Positions 45,281 to 59,532 of a stretch of 64,000 bases of DNA are shown one piece after another. The notes under the pieces are model-generated. The model made no database searches, was not told the DNA's origin, and saw only the letters and a program-made list of their open reading frames with translations. Each line of letters begins with the position of its first letter. The stretch's first letter is position 1. Location of the stretch: the NCBI GenBank assembly GCA_037043015.1, contig CM073328.1, positions 6,125,409 through 6,189,408 on the forward strand, written 5' to 3'. The stretch is from Bryum argenteum (taxonomy: Eukaryota > Streptophyta > Bryopsida > Bryales > Bryaceae). A program made the position numbers and the translations under genes.

Positions 45281-48006
45281 CACAATGGAACTCAAACCAC
45301 TGGATCGATCGAACAAGAGCAAAGGCGGGGGCTGGATTCAGGGATGAAGCAACTGTGAGCACGCGCAAATGAGCAAAAGGGGCGTCCGCCATAGCCATGG
45401 TGCAAGGCGACTTGACTTGACAAGCTTCATGTTTTGTTGCTTACCCTGCTGTTGATGTAAGACTTTGCACTACTTCTATACATTCTCTGTCTTTCACAAT
45501 AAGCAAGCAGAACAGATTCTGGGCATCAAGAGAGTGGATGTCCAGGTATCCTCCGGGACTGAGCCTGATTGAGGACTGATCAAATGTGGTCATTTACAGA
45601 TTGTTGTTCCAGATGAGAGAGCCTACATTCATAATGATAAGTAGCATTCACGCCGATTTTCATGAAATCGTTGTTTTACATTCATATTAAAAACTGATTG
45701 AAGCTCACCAGAAACATGGCTTAAAAGCACACATCACCCATTGAAACTGTTAAGCTTACAGTCAGCTCCCTGTTTCTTATTTACATCTTTCTAAACAGAC
45801 CTGAGGGATCAATCAAGCAGGAGTGTCATCTTCTGCCACCAAACCTCCGCACAAGAAACTCCGAGTCTCCACAAATACCTGAATAACAATCCATCCCTGT
45901 AACCTTTCTAAGTGTACTTGCGAAGTGGAACAATGAGCTATATTCAAATGTATATGGTCGGTTTATCGTATATATGATTCTAGGAAAATTATTAGTAATT
46001 TATTTGATAGTAGAGAAAAGTGAAAATAGATATCTCATTAAGCTAGGGGTATGAAACCAATAGATGTATGTGAGATTTATATTGTTCAATGACTTGTCAA
46101 ATTTGCTTTCCTTACACTACCCCTACCACCTAGTGGCTTGTAGAACACAACTAATTTTACCTTTTAAACAATGAGAAAAGGATCAATTTTCAACTCTAAA
46201 CATCATGATCTTGAAAATGGTGAGGAATTTGAAATTTAAAATCTTGTATGAATATGCATACACAAGATAGGGATGAGATTCTACAATTGTACTAAATACT
46301 TGCAATTATTGAATTGATGTGGGGAAAGGTGAGCACGATGAACATGATTTTCAATACGCACTTGGCTTGATGAAAGATATCCAAGTTAAGGACACAAATT
46401 ACTTAACTTGTTGATATTTGTTAACATAAAAATCATATATACATTCCCATATCTTTTCTTGTATTTAATCCCAATGCAAATTCAATATTTCAATAGTGCC
46501 ATGCTTAAAGTTTGTGTGTTTTAAAGTATATATATAAATTACAAGGATATATCTTCACATCCAAACTCCAAAGCAGTAACAAACTCAAATGTATATGGAG
46601 TGTCTATCCTAGGCGTACAAAGACAATCAACAAGTACAATTCCATATATTGATCTCAAATATAGTATGTACGGCTAGAATTCCCGTTAAGAAAAGAAACT
46701 ACGTATATAGATACAAATTCCTAACCTATTCCTTCTGCCATCAAATCGAACCAAGGATTACCAAATGAAGAAGGCAAATGTGAACAATGATTCATACCCT
46801 TTTCTCAAACAATCACTAAGTACATCGGTTCTTTAATTTTCACAACCTACAAACAGGAAGGTATGGAGTAAAGGCAATAAGTTTTGATATATTCTGCAAG
46901 TTCAGCAACATTTGTGACTTCTCACAAAACCAAGAAAACAGAAACCTGACTATATAAGCGTGGATCCACTTCAGAAGACCATTCTTGCATCAGTATCCAT
47001 ATCTTTCCATCCTTCTCTTCCGGAGCTTCCTCTTGGTTCGATCTGGAGGCCGGTGAGTAAAATATTCTCGGCTTCTTCCACAAGCCCATTGTCATAGCAA
47101 TGTCTACAAATCCAGGGGTTGCTCGACCCAATCTGGCATGGTTCTCACATGAAACTGAAACTCTTTTCATCTCGTCCTTCACCTGTCAATCATAACAAAT
47201 GAAACTCATTATCGTGATTCATTGTTGGGAAGCTCACATCAAATGGCACCAATCCCATCGAATGCCTTATGTATGAACTCACCTCAATGGAACACTGAAA
47301 TTGGCCAAGTTGTTGCTGAAATGGACTTCAAGCAACTACATGCTCGAAGGAAGGCCTCAGAAGCTTTGAAGGATTGACGGCTGGAGGAAAGAAAAAGAGA
47401 CAGGTGATTGTAGTGAAGAAAACACTCGAGCAATCAAAACCTCATCCGAGACTGAGACCTCGAGCAGTTTGCGCTTGGGGCTGAGGCAGTCATTCGCATC
47501 AATATAAGCTCAATGAACTCCATGAAGATGATGCAATTCTGGGATTTTAAAATCTATGATCCGAGGTTTTTAAGGTCATGTAATCCATTCTCGTTGAACA
47601 CTCCTGCATTTTGACGTGATTCTGAATTTTGATACGAAAACCTGCAGAAATATTGAGCACTGGCCATCACACTCTGCTCTCCCTGTCCTTGTAATTGCAC
47701 ACACTGTGGTGGCTTGATGCCTTTGGAACAAGGAGCCTGATGATCATCCACCAAAGCTCATACAATCTCTAGGGTGACTTTTCTATTGAGAAAACCAGTT
47801 CTTGAGGACATCCTCCAATCCACGGGCAATTTGTGTAAGTTCGCGGAGCTCTCTGCTTTCCCATCCAACAAACTCCTGAGACTGCAGGAAAGCTCCAATT
47901 GCATCGCCATCATACCTTACTCACTGCAACCACCACACAATTGCCATCAGTCAACACGAACCTTTGGCACTCGAACGTGTGGATATTCACCAAGAGCTCG
48001 GCAATC
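45281..48006 (-). other. Unit 2/3 junction, leader and tract downstream of TNL3
   Basis: The part at 45281-45930 repeats 27340-28010. From 45933 the unit 3 leader begins. The stretch 46922-47182 has the GFVDIAMTMGLWKK frame, and 47063-47089 in the next frame reads GLVEEAENI, as in unit 1. The frame at 47554-47754 is open for 66 codons and is shared with unit 2. No gene can be called with confidence. Confidence 0.4.
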
Positions 48007-51000
48007 TCACCCGAGGTACCCGTTGATTGTTCCGAAGTCTCCAGGCCATAACTCAATCGGCGGATCATTCCAGTTACAATACGAATCATCAGGACTTGAC
48101 GTCTCCCATGAGAAGCTCGTACGGAAAGATTCCACTAATCTGTTCTCCCTATTTATCTTGATAGGAGGAGTACCAAGATCACTTTCTGTCCAACAAGAAT
48201 CATAGTTATACGCCGTTCGCACCTTCCTACGGACAAGGTCCAACTTGAGATCGGTTACAAATTCTATCAACGGCCTCAACGGCAATGAGGTAAGCATGCG
48301 AATGTCATTCTCATGCAATTCAATTTGGCATAAATACAACTTGATCGTTCCCAGTTTCTTTGACCTACTCAAATCTGGCCACCCGGACGTTACTGTACAA
48401 CGCGAAAGCTGAAGACTTTGCAGGAAGGGCAAATTTTCCACACATTTCAAATTGGTCACCACCGCATCCTCAATCATTAGAACGAGTTCTAAAGCTTCCA
48501 ATCGAGTGCACCCACTCAAACTCGGTGCCTTAGTGGATGCACACTCAAACTTGAGCTTCCGAAGTTGGCGAGGAAAGAAACATCTAGCCCCCTCTGCTCC
48601 CCCCTGTTGCTCTAGCTCTAAATAAAGCTCGTTCTCGAGTTGTAATTCCAAATCTTGCAATTTGGTACATTTGCGCAGATCGGCCAACTGCTCAATTGGA
48701 GTGTGCCACAACACAAGTCGCTCCACACCAAGACGCTTCAAATCCAATACTGAGAGATTGGTCAATTTCTCAGACCCGCCTACCTCAAGAGATTTCAAGC
48801 CACATGCAATGCTAGAATTATGTGGTAGCATCAAGGACTTCAAGTTCTCAACCCCTATCAACTTCACACTTTCAAGAGATAAACTATTACTCAAGTCTAT
48901 AGTCTGCAACTTTCTACACCACGAAATGTCCACGTCTTGAAGAGATGAACAACTACTCAAATCCAACCCCTCAAATTCGATGCTATGAAGCTTCAACTTC
49001 AACAAGTTACTACATTGTGCAAGAGCATCTACACGTAACAAAACATAATAAATATCCACAACTTCTAATGATGCTGATAGTTGTCCAAAAATTGACTCAC
49101 AATTCCCAAAGGTACCTCGGAATTTGAAATAGGTGAGTTTCCTCAAGCCACTCAAACCTTCAATCTTCATCAGAAATGGAAGGCCGTGAAGCGAAAGGCT
49201 TTCCAAGCACTCTACGCCCCTTAAGTTCAACGATCCTGATACACGACTCGATAGTTCCACCTTCAATACCACAACATTTGAGAACCGATCGTCAAATCCC
49301 CTCAAACATGTGATTCCAACATTCAAACGATAATCTTCATATCTATCACGAATAAAAACTCGACTCAATCTTTGCCAACATCTCCCACTTGGTCTTTTGT
49401 TGAGCTCTGCCGAGTTTAGCCCCCTTATATTCATGTATCTCCGATGTTCAAGGTCTTCTGAATCATAAAACTTTCCTCTTGATTCCAATTCTGCAAACTC
49501 CATATACAAATCATGCACGCTGATCCTTCCACATGTCCAATTCACATCTTGCAACAACCCTTTCCGCTTCAAGCCATCAAACTGCCACCCAAACACCCAT
49601 CCAACATCCATTTCGATTTCCCATCATGTTGCCACACCATCCAACCACTTTACAAACAAGCACACACCATGCACAAAATGGCCAACAAGTTACAAATGCA
49701 TGCTAACTTATCTCACCCAAGTCATTAGAATCCTAGAGTCTATGTGAATCCATCAACCAACACAATCATGTAAATAATTAGTGACTCTTATTATACCAAG
49801 CATCTACAATTCATGTGAAACAATATATGAGCAATAGATTGGATCTCATCTAAATCATCAAGACTTCAACCTTCAAATGAGTCGTGGTCATACCTTCCTC
49901 TGTAACTTTGCTTCATCCACCTTGTGCACCATACATAGCCATTCCACCATCTCTTTCCACAATGATTGATCAGCATATTTCACAAAGTTACATCCAAAAA
50001 TGCTACTTGAACCAAATGGTCTATAAACAACCAAGTCCATAAATAGACTTTGTTTGCGAGCTCCCAACATGTCAAAACTACTCCTTAGAATGTCAAACAC
50101 AGAGTTTTCCTTTCCAAAGTAGTTGAAGTTTCTCACCCTTGGAAGCTTCTCAACCCACTCTGACGGCTTCTTACCCAAACAACCTAATTGTACACCTAAC
50201 GTCCTCAATGCTAATGGATGATAATGAGATCCATGTCCTTCACTATTGTGAAAATAACATCGTTCAATGCACCGCAATATGTCACGCTTCTCCTCCTCTC
50301 CTCCAAATTCTTTTCCACCCGCAGCATGATATAAGAACAACTTTGCGGCAGCTATTTTTCCAAGTTTGGGCATTTCAACACACACATCACTACATATCCC
50401 TAACATCTCAAGGGTGTCACGAGATCGCGCAGTCACTATTACCAAATTTTCCTCATGGAAGTTGAGAATTTCAAGAATCATCTTTGAGAGCACTATCGAA
50501 GCCTCATTGTCCCAAACGTTGTCTATAGCAATAAATGATTTCAGGCTATGCCTGCTTTTTCTCAATATAGTTTTACACTGCACATGCACCACAACCCATG
50601 ATTATCCGCCTACAACAAGCTTTTATTGAGAAAGCAAATTCAAACTCTAATCCGCACAATGGAGTGAAATCAACCATTCATGCATGTAGACTCTACGACC
50701 AATGCACAAATTGGACCACAAGAAAAATAAGCAATAACTTTTCCAAGAAAATACAACACCTATGCCGATCAGTTAAACACTGCATGAGCAACTACAAAAC
50801 CAAGTCCTATCAACAATCTCTTCCAAGTGCATATAGTTGCTCTACCACTCCAACACCAAGTACCAAGTCCATAGCATCAAACACCAACCCCTTACCGTTC
50901 CTTCGTCCAATGTTTGGACATACTCAGCATTCTTATTTGTCAAGAGCATCACTAATTGCCGAAGTGACTTCTCTACAATCAACGTAGTCTCTTTTAGAGT

Positions 51001-52016
51001 TGTCACTTGTGTTTCAAGCTCAATGTGGCACACCCTCCCCTCATACTCATTTGATAGCTCATTGCACAATGCCTTGCAAATGGTCGTCTTACCAATACCA
51101 CCCACTCCATAAATGCCCAAAATCTTACACCCATGTTCATCTGAACAACCCACACTTTGGATTTTCTCTCGAAGTGCCTACAAATGTATAAATGACAATG
51201 TCAATACTTCACATTTCATTTCAAACTAACAATGCTAGAGAGGTCGTGCTGGCTACATAGTTACAACAACCTACAACTCATTGCAATAGGTCCATGCTAT
51301 AGAAAGCAAATATTATAATTGTTGATGGAAACACAATCTACATATCCAATTATCAACTACATGAAAACCTTTGGAACTAGTAATTGCATCCACTATACCT
51401 TGCAAATATCTGTTTTCCCTTGAACATGTGAGTCATCCCACTTCACATCCGCATTGATCTTACCACAAACATGTGAAACAATTTCATTTAGGTAATCTCT
51501 GATCCCTAAAAAGTTGTGCTCAATGCCATTGTAAGTTCCCAAGACACCCACTGCGTGCTCCCAAGCATCCAAATCAATTCGCCTTCTCTTGGATCCCTCC
51601 TTCACCACCATCCATGCCTCAATCCATTTCTCTCGTCGTTGCCTCTCATGAAACTCCTCTACCGATAGCTTATAAAATAGCGGAAGAATGTACTTCTTCC
51701 TCGTATTGCCTGGCCTCTCATTATTTTCTTCAACTCCTCGCACAAAGGCTTCTAACTCCATCATGGGCCACTTTGACATAAAGTAATCATCAGAGATGAC
51801 AACCACCATCATTTCACATTGCTCAACAGCTCGAAAGATCAAGTTTGCAAACGTTTCACCCTTTGGTAAACTTGACGGTCGCTTATCAAAAAATGGAGTG
51901 TGCCCTCTACTCTCCAACGCTTCACACAAAAGCTCCACAAACTCCTTCTGTTCATCGCTATGGCTCAAAAAGATCTTGTGCTCGGGTTCTAAAGTGGGTT
52001 CTAAGTGCATTTCCAT
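48007..52016 (-). CDS. TNL3: TIR-NBS-LRR immune receptor, intact
   Basis: Four exons (52016-51399, 51177-50896, 50577-49894, 49581-48007) with phase-0 GT-AG introns give about 1052 residues. Motif order is as in TNL2: TIR with SKWPMMELEAF, Walker A GVGGIGKTT, FIAIDNVWD, TARSRDTLE, HPLALRTLG, VHDLYMEFA, then LRRs. It is the longest of the three. At the C-terminus it reads through the point where TNL1 has TAA (TNL3 has GAA) and adds a tail ending WPGDFGTINGYLG. Exon 3 has a three-residue insertion near its end relative to the others, and exon 2 ends in ACG instead of AAG before the GTAAGG donor. The LRR region is the most diverged part relative to TNL1/2, as expected for the recognition surface. 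It is likely functional. Confidence 0.93.
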
Positions 52017-55000
52017 TGCTCAAGTTGTTGCCCAACCTATGACATATCATACCAATATCAGATTTCAAGAAACTCAACAAAGACTATCCACAAATCCCTC
52101 AAACGATGCCTTACTTGATCAAGAGAGGATTCCAGTTGATAATGTTTATGATCAATGGCTCCCTTGCTGGTCACAAGCTCCAAGAGCAAGACAAACGTGC
52201 CGTAGATGTCAAGCACTGGTTGTGAGCTCCTGGAAGATTAAATACTTCTGAGTATAACAGTTCCTGCTCACGAAGCACATCTACAATCACTTGACTAAAC
52301 AGAACAATCACGTGGTCTAATAAAGTAAAGGTTCTCAATTTTTGAAAGACAAAGTGAGTGAGATGTGCGTACCTTGCACTGCCTGCCACACCAGCTCACA
52401 TATGGATGCCTTCCTATGTGGTTCCAGAGATGTGTCAGTAAACCACATTCAACCACTGACTTTGTTGTCGTCCACCAAAATGTTGTTGGGCTTCACAGCT
52501 CAGAATCAATCATACTCAGTAGTTCCTGCAGACATATTGACACCAAGAAGGTCACAATTGCACGACAACAGAAAAGTGGTAATCAAACTCTGCTCACGAC
52601 ATCAATTGTCTGTACATTCTTATGAGCATGCGTCACTTGGACAACCAGACCACTCGGAGAACGACGCCATTCGACGCTATGGCAATACAGTGCTGACACT
52701 CCATTTGTAATCTTGATTCTACTTCTACATCCTTATTGTGTAACAGCTCCAATTGAGTTTCCACAGTTGGGGCACAGAAGTGCAACGGCTACGTCTTCGG
52801 GGATATCGCAACAAAGAGGACATGCTGCACTTGGAAGCCTAGGACACGATCATAAATACCCTTCCAGCATCTACGACATGGATTGCACCTTAATGCTCAT
52901 CAGAAAACGTACTTCTTTTCGGTCTGAAGAAACTCGACTTCTGCAAGGCACAAATAAATTGCCTAAACTGATTCTGTACCACAAGACTATCCCAGGCTTA
53001 GAATTTGGTGTCTTCAGGAAAACGAGTTACCATGTGTGGTTTCACTTCTTGTCGATGACCCACTTACACAGTACCCACAAGCAAATGATACCCATGGACA
53101 TCCCATTATACGTAGCGATTCGGATCATGAAAGACAAACTTTAGGGCAGACCGAATCGGAGCACACTGATCCTCCTCTAGCCTCATCGTCCTTCACCGAC
53201 TATAAAAAGGAAATAGTCAACAAGATCAGAATCTGAAACAAGCGGGTGGCCAAGCAGAAGGTGGGGCACACACTTACAAGCAATCGGTACGAACCAGCAA
53301 CGCCATTGGATATATCGTGCACAGTTACTTCAGCACCACAAAGTCATCCCCACTCGATCCTCGTTCTTCTCCTCAAGATCCAAACAAACTCGGCCGACTG
53401 TCGATCAAGCCACTCCACGTGCGGCCTCTCCTGTCACGCCTCCAGCATGCTGCATCCAGAAGTTCTCCAGCAAAGGGTGTTGGAGATTGAAACCCTTACC
53501 GACAAAGTGGTGGACTCAGCGACTTTTGGGTGCCTGGGGAGTGCTTTTGACCCCTGAACACCCGGTCCACTCGAAGGCACTGGATGACTGGAACACAAAG
53601 TTTCACAAAAAATGAGAACTTCTAAATCTTATTCTAACAACATCAACAACAAAAATTATGGTTATCACACGACACGATGTAACGAAAATAAGAGGACTAA
53701 TTAGTCGTAGTTTTGGGGGGGTAAATCATCTACAGACACAGACTCTATCGCTAGCAGATCGATACATACGCACTTCTTCATAACTCAGAGTACTATCGCG
53801 TTCTGCTTCTGTTCTAATGCAGGGTGTCAGGATCTGAAAGCTTGAGCGTACCAGGTCTAGAATAGTACTCAAGATTTTCAGTACTAACAGGAAGCCAAGC
53901 GGAGAGATCTAATCGGTGAAGGAAAGATGCAAGCTCAGCATTGTCGGTAGAGCTTACCGAGTTTTCGTAGAAGGAGACAAACGAGCCGAAGATGTCAACC
54001 ACTGGTTGTGAGCTCCTGGAAGATAATATGCTTCTGAGTATCGAAGTTCACGCTCACGAAGCACATCTACAATGACTTGACTATACAGAACTATTACTGC
54101 AGCTGGACTAATAAAGTAAAGGTTCTCATTCTCTGAAAGACAAAGTGTGTGAGAAGTGCGTACCTTGCACTGCCTGCTACACCAGCTCACATATGCATGC
54201 CTTCCTCTGTGGTTCCAGAGATGTGTCAGAAAACCACATTCAACTCCTGACTTTGTTGTCGTCCACCAAAATGTTGCTGGGCTTCACAGCTCCAACTCAA
54301 TCATACTCAAAAGATCCTGCAGACATATTGACACCACGAAGGTCACAACTGCACGACAACAGAAAACTGGTAATCAAACTCTGCTCTCGACATCAATTGT
54401 CTGTACATTCTTACGACACTTTGAGAACCACACCACTCGGAGAATGACGCCATTTGACGCTCTGGCAATACAGTGCTGACACTCCATTTGTTATCTTGGT
54501 TCTACTTCTATATGCACACTGTGTAACAGCTCCAATGGAGCTTCCACAGTTGGGGCACAGAAGCGCAACGGCTACGTCCCGGGGATATTGCAACAAACAG
54601 GACATGCTGCACTTGGAAGTCTGGGATATGATCATAAATACCCTCCCAGCACCTACGACATGGATTGCACCTGAATGCTCATCAGAAAACGTACTTTTTT
54701 TCGGTCTGAAGAAACTCGACTTCTGCAAGGCACAAACAAATTGCCTAAACTGATTCTGTACCACAAGACTATCCCAGGCTTAGAATTTGGAATCTTCAGC
54801 AAAGCGAGTTACCATGTGTGGTTTCACTTCTTGTGGACGACCCACTTACAGAGTACCCACAAGCAAATGAGACCCACGGACATCCTATAATACGTACCGA
54901 CTCGGATTATAACAGCGAGAAACTTTGGGGCAGATCGAATCGGAGCACACTAATCCTCCTCTAGCCACATCGCCCTTCACCGACTATAGAAATGAGATAT

Positions 55001-56330
55001 TCCACAAGATCAGAATCTGAAACAAGAGGGTGGCCAAGCAGTAGGTCGGGCACAAACTTACAAACAATCGGTACGATCCAGCAACGTCACTGCATATGTC
55101 GTGCACAATTACCTCAGCAACCACAAAGTCATCCACACTCGATCCTCGTTCTTCTCCTCAAGATCCAAACAAACTCGGCCGACTGTCGATCAAGCCACTC
55201 CACGTGCGGCCTCTCCTGTCACGCCTCCAGCATGCTGCATCCAGAAGTTCTCCAGCAAAGGGTGTTGGAGATTGAAACCCTTACCGACAAAGTGGTGGAC
55301 TCAGCGACTTTTGGGTGCTTGGCGAGTGCTTTTGACCCCTAAACACCCGGTCCACTCGAAGGCACTGATGACTGGAACACAAAGTTTCACAAAAACTGAG
55401 AACTTCTAAATCTTATTCTAACAACATCAACAACAAAAATTATGGTTATGACACGACACGATGTAACGAAAATAAGAGGACTAATTAGTCGTAGTTTTGG
55501 GGGGTAAATCATCTACCGACACAGACTCTATCGCTAGCAGATCGATACATACGCACTTCTTCATAACTCAGAGTACTATCGCGTTCTGCTTCTGTTCTAA
55601 TGCAGGGTGTCAGGATCTGAAAGCTTGAGCGTACCAGGTCTAGAATAGTACTCAAGAATTTCAGTACTAACAGGAAACCAAGCGGAGAGATCTAATCGGT
55701 GAAGGAAAGATGCAAGCTCAGCATTGTCGGTAGAGCTTACCGAGTTTTCGTAGAAGGAGACAATCGAGAACACGAACTTTGTAACAACATCAACAATGAA
55801 AATTTTGGTTATCACACCACGAAGTAACGAAAATAAGAGGACTAGTCGAAGTTGCGCGGGTAAAAACATCTACAGACACAGACTCTATCGCTAGCAGATC
55901 TAAACATACGCACTTCTTCATAACTCAGAGTATTACTGCGTTCTACTTCTGTTCTAATGCAGGGATCGGTGTCAGCATCTGAAAGCTTGAGCTTACCAGG
56001 TCTAGAATAGTACTAAAAAATTTCAGTACTAACAGGAAGCCAAGCGGAGAGCTCTAATCGGTGAAGGAAAGATGAAAGCTCAGCATTGTCGGTAGAGCTC
56101 ACCTACTTTTCGTAGAAGGAGGAAACCGAACTCCGCGAGCGATGCAAACCCTTCCTCCTGCAGGCTGGTACTCAAATCTCCGGATCAATCAAACAAGACC
56201 AAAGGCGGGGGCTGGATTCAGGGATGAAGCAACTGTGAGCTCCGACAAATTGCACGCGCAAATGAGCAAAGGGTGCGTCCGCCATAGCCAAGGTGCCGGG
56301 TGACTTGGCCGCGCATGCCGCCCCTACGCG
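52017..56330 (-). pseudogene. Tandemly duplicated degraded tract upstream of TNL3 with two kinase-loop fossils
   Basis: The tract matching 5812-8032 occurs here twice in tandem (about 52160-53978 and 53979-55765), followed by a partial third copy (about 55780-56330). The minus strand reads KPNNILVDDNKV at 52458-52493 and KPSNILVDDNKV at 54249-54284, both preceded by Ala-Val. Another minus frame recurs at 53814-54002 and 55597-55869 (AELASFLHRLDLSAW). None of the copies keeps a full kinase. The first copy also forms the upstream region of TNL3, in which no promoter motif was recognised. Confidence 0.5.
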
Positions 56331-57957
56331 GGCCCACCTGCCCCTTCGAGGTCCCATTCTGCCGCTTCCGCGTCCCATCCGTGGTTATGGGTCACGGTGC
56401 ATGTTTCACCAAATTATTGACTGTTATTGAACCTTTTTTTTAGATAAATTGCATGAAGGTTCAAATAGCCAAATGGTTTCTGGTTTTTTTTCATACGTAT
56501 ACCCAAACGAGTTTTTTACATGGAAGTGAATTTGATTGACATATTTAGGGTAACAATTGTAAATTTCTCTTTCAAAGAAAGTAGGATTTGTTTCCCTAAT
56601 ATTACCCAAAAATGGTTGTGTGTAAACTTTGAACATTGTGATCTCACAAATCATAAAGATCCAAGGGCTAAAATCTTATACTTTTGGTGATAGTAGCTAG
56701 GTCTACCATTCTATTATTGACCCCTAGATGGTGTGGAATGTTGAAAAAAGGCATCTTGGATGAAAGGGAACAACTTTGAAGAGCTATGGCTTCTTCATTT
56801 GAGGCCTGTTTTGGATGAATTCACTTGGGTTAGGCTCCAAGGTGACTTGTCCCATTGTAGTTTTTCATAAATTGTCAATTGAGACAAGTGACAATGAACA
56901 TGAGAGATATTTCTCGTCTTTATGACATCATTTTTATGCATTTTTCTTCTAGTCCAAACAACAAAGTATGAATTTATGGCAAGCATTCTTATGAAAGCAA
57001 CTCTTGTTTTGGTTTTCAAAAGTGGGAAACGTTTTACCATGACAACTCAATTATGTAAAATCCAATTTACTTTTTAAGGAATGTTTTTGCATGAGTATAT
57101 TTACTGGATAAAACCCAATAACTTTGTAGTTGCAAGATTTTTTAATTGAATATTCTTAGTATTTGATTAACAATTGTGTTTCTATACTAAAGAAATATAA
57201 AAATTACATGGTTTACAAGAAGTTCTATCCCATTCATCAAGTGTTAGGTTGGACTCCAATTTTGTTAGGTAGGTAGGACTCCACTTTGAGTCTTGTTATA
57301 GTGGTAAAAACCCCAAATACATCGAAGATGTGAGGATGACATGGCATTAATTCTTGTGCATGGGGTCTATTTTTGGACTTTTCTTTCTTCGCAGATTTCA
57401 CCATTGCATGGCTATCATTTGACCTTAGAAATAATATGGATGAGTATGTTTAAGGCAAGGGTGTTATTCACATGAAGGTGAACAACTTCATAGTTAGAGA
57501 TTTTTTGATCGGAGTTGCTTTCAATTGTTTGTAGAATTACTGCACTAAAATGAAAATGATGAAATTTTGCAACGTGTTTTGCATACTAATACTTACGTGA
57601 TGATTTTGCAATCTGCAAGGCCTCATCACTCAAATATCGGTCTTCATAACCGACCAAAAGTCTATTAGAAGTTTGTACGCTTGAGATCTAAATAGCTTAT
57701 ATTCATTTTCACCTATGACACTTTTTATGAAAATGTGACTTTTGGCTGAAAATAGGTTGGAATGTCTGGGAGTTAAAGTAAAAAAAGAGACACCAAATGT
57801 TTGCACACAACTCAATTGCAACAAGGTAGTAGAAAATTGCACGTTTAGTTTTAAAGGTTCAAAAACGGCATAGATAGTTAGGGGCTGATTACCTTCTCAT
57901 GTTTTCTAAAGTAAGACTTCTTATACATTCTTGTGTGATAATGACTTATCATGCCAA
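56331..57957. repeat. AT-rich dispersed block of unit 3
   Basis: This matches 39330-41160 in unit 2 and, from 56688, 10093-11250 in unit 1. At 57826 it preserves the uninterrupted target site of the large transposon (caacaaggtagtagaaaatt). No gene seen. Confidence 0.65.
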
Positions 57958-59532
57958 TCTATATCTATATATATAAAAGAACACGATTACCTGCTAGCGA
58001 TCCTTTGCAGGTTGCCCGACCTGATGTAGCCGGTTTTCTCTTTTTGCCCTTGGTGATCCTTCCCAGTAGTAGGGTGGTTTGCCCATGAGAGTAAACACGG
58101 TATGAAGAGTTTTAAAGATTTTGAAGGATTTCCGTAGGTGGTACTTGATTGTTATTAAGAATTTATTAAATCTCATTAACATAACAAGAGTCGAAGGGAC
58201 AAGGAATGTGGAACATGTAAAATGGAGCAAAGTAAGGAGTAAAGAGGAGATCAACGGAACATGGAACAAGAACTAGGAATTGGGCACGGAGAATGGGAAC
58301 AAAAACAAATAATGAGAACCACATGTCAATGTATGATAGGAACTGGGAACAAATTATGGAAATCGGGAACAAATGATGAAACCAAGAAGGGAAATTGGAG
58401 GATGGGCGGATGGGGGAGCCGGAATCGGGAACAAAGGATGGAAACCACAAATGGGAAATTAGAGGTTGGAAGTGATTAGTAAAGAAAAAGAGAATGGGGA
58501 ACTAGAATGGAACAGAGGACAGCTGGGAAGTAGGGATCCATAGAATGAAGGATATTCTAAAATTCTTATAAAGCAAGGAGATACAATCAACGAGAGAATC
58601 AAGGATAGGGGTCAGTTCTTGAGGAGCACCAAATAAAAAGCTCATCCATCGGGATGAGGGGGAGAAATTAATCAAAGACATGCATGGTCATGGCCATTAT
58701 CAGTTGGTCATGTATACACGACATAAAGAGTAACTGTTCTAAAGATTTTGAAAAGTTCTCTAAATGGTATGTGGTTGTTATTAAGAGTTTATTAGATCCC
58801 AATAATAAAAATACAGGGAGTTAAAGAGACAAGGAATATGGAACATAAAAATGGGAGCAAAGAAAGAGTCACTTGAGGGGAGATCAAGGGAACATCGGAG
58901 GGGAACTAGGAATCGAGATTAAAGGATAAGAATTACAAAAGGAGGATGAGAACTACCAACAAATAATGAGAACCAAGAACGAATGATGGGAACTACATAC
59001 AAATGATGGAAACTAGGAACAAATGACGGAAACCAAAAAGGAAAGTTGTTGAAACACAAAAGAAATGATGAGAACGGGGAACGGGCCAAAGCATGGGTAA
59101 CCCAGAAAAAGGGAACGCAGGACATGCTATAAATCTTAAAAAGTAGGAAGACCATTTACGAGGGAACCGAGAATAGGGTGTAGTTTTTGAAGAGCACCAA
59201 ATAAAGTGCTTATCCATGGGACAAGGGGAACTTACTCACTAATTAATTGAATACTGTTTTTTTTATTTTTTTTGTCCAAAGGACATCGGTATATAGAAGT
59301 CCTAACCTGTATCCTTCGGACTAGGACATCAAGAAGGGCCGATCAATTATTTTTTTAAAAACACGTAAAAAACTAAAAATTTAAACTATGTATAAAAAGA
59401 AATACGTAGTTGGAGGATTCTCGATAGGGTATAATTATTTTTTATACCTAGGTCTGAATTTTTTACATGTTTTCATAAATTTCGATCTTACCTTTTTGAT
59501 GTCCATGTCCGGAGGACACGGGTTAGGACTTG
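57958..59532. mobile_element. Helitron-like insertion with purine-rich tandem repeats, unit 3
   Basis: The left edge TCTATATCTATATATATAAA after an A resembles a Helitron 5' end and lies at the same place as the Helitron-like element of unit 2. Inside are two diverged direct copies of a purine-rich block of roughly 500-600 bp (about 58090-58680 and 58735-59245). The right edge lacks a clear CTRR end. Instead it finishes with a small inverted-repeat element (about 59298-59531) built from agtcctaacc and ggttaggact arms of about 40 bp. It may be a composite or truncated element, and the boundary is set by the unit 1 and 2 flanks. Confidence 0.5.

Larger units (their letters stand above)
30000..45932. 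repeat. Segmental repeat unit 2
   Basis: This is the second direct repeat, about 15.9 kb. It carries TNL2, a kinase-fossil tract upstream of it, the shared AT-rich blocks, and an older TNL remnant at its distal end. It lacks the big transposon and the foldback element of unit 1, so it supplies empty sites for both. Its own private insertions are the 258-bp MITE and the 249-bp Helitron-like element. Confidence 0.8.
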
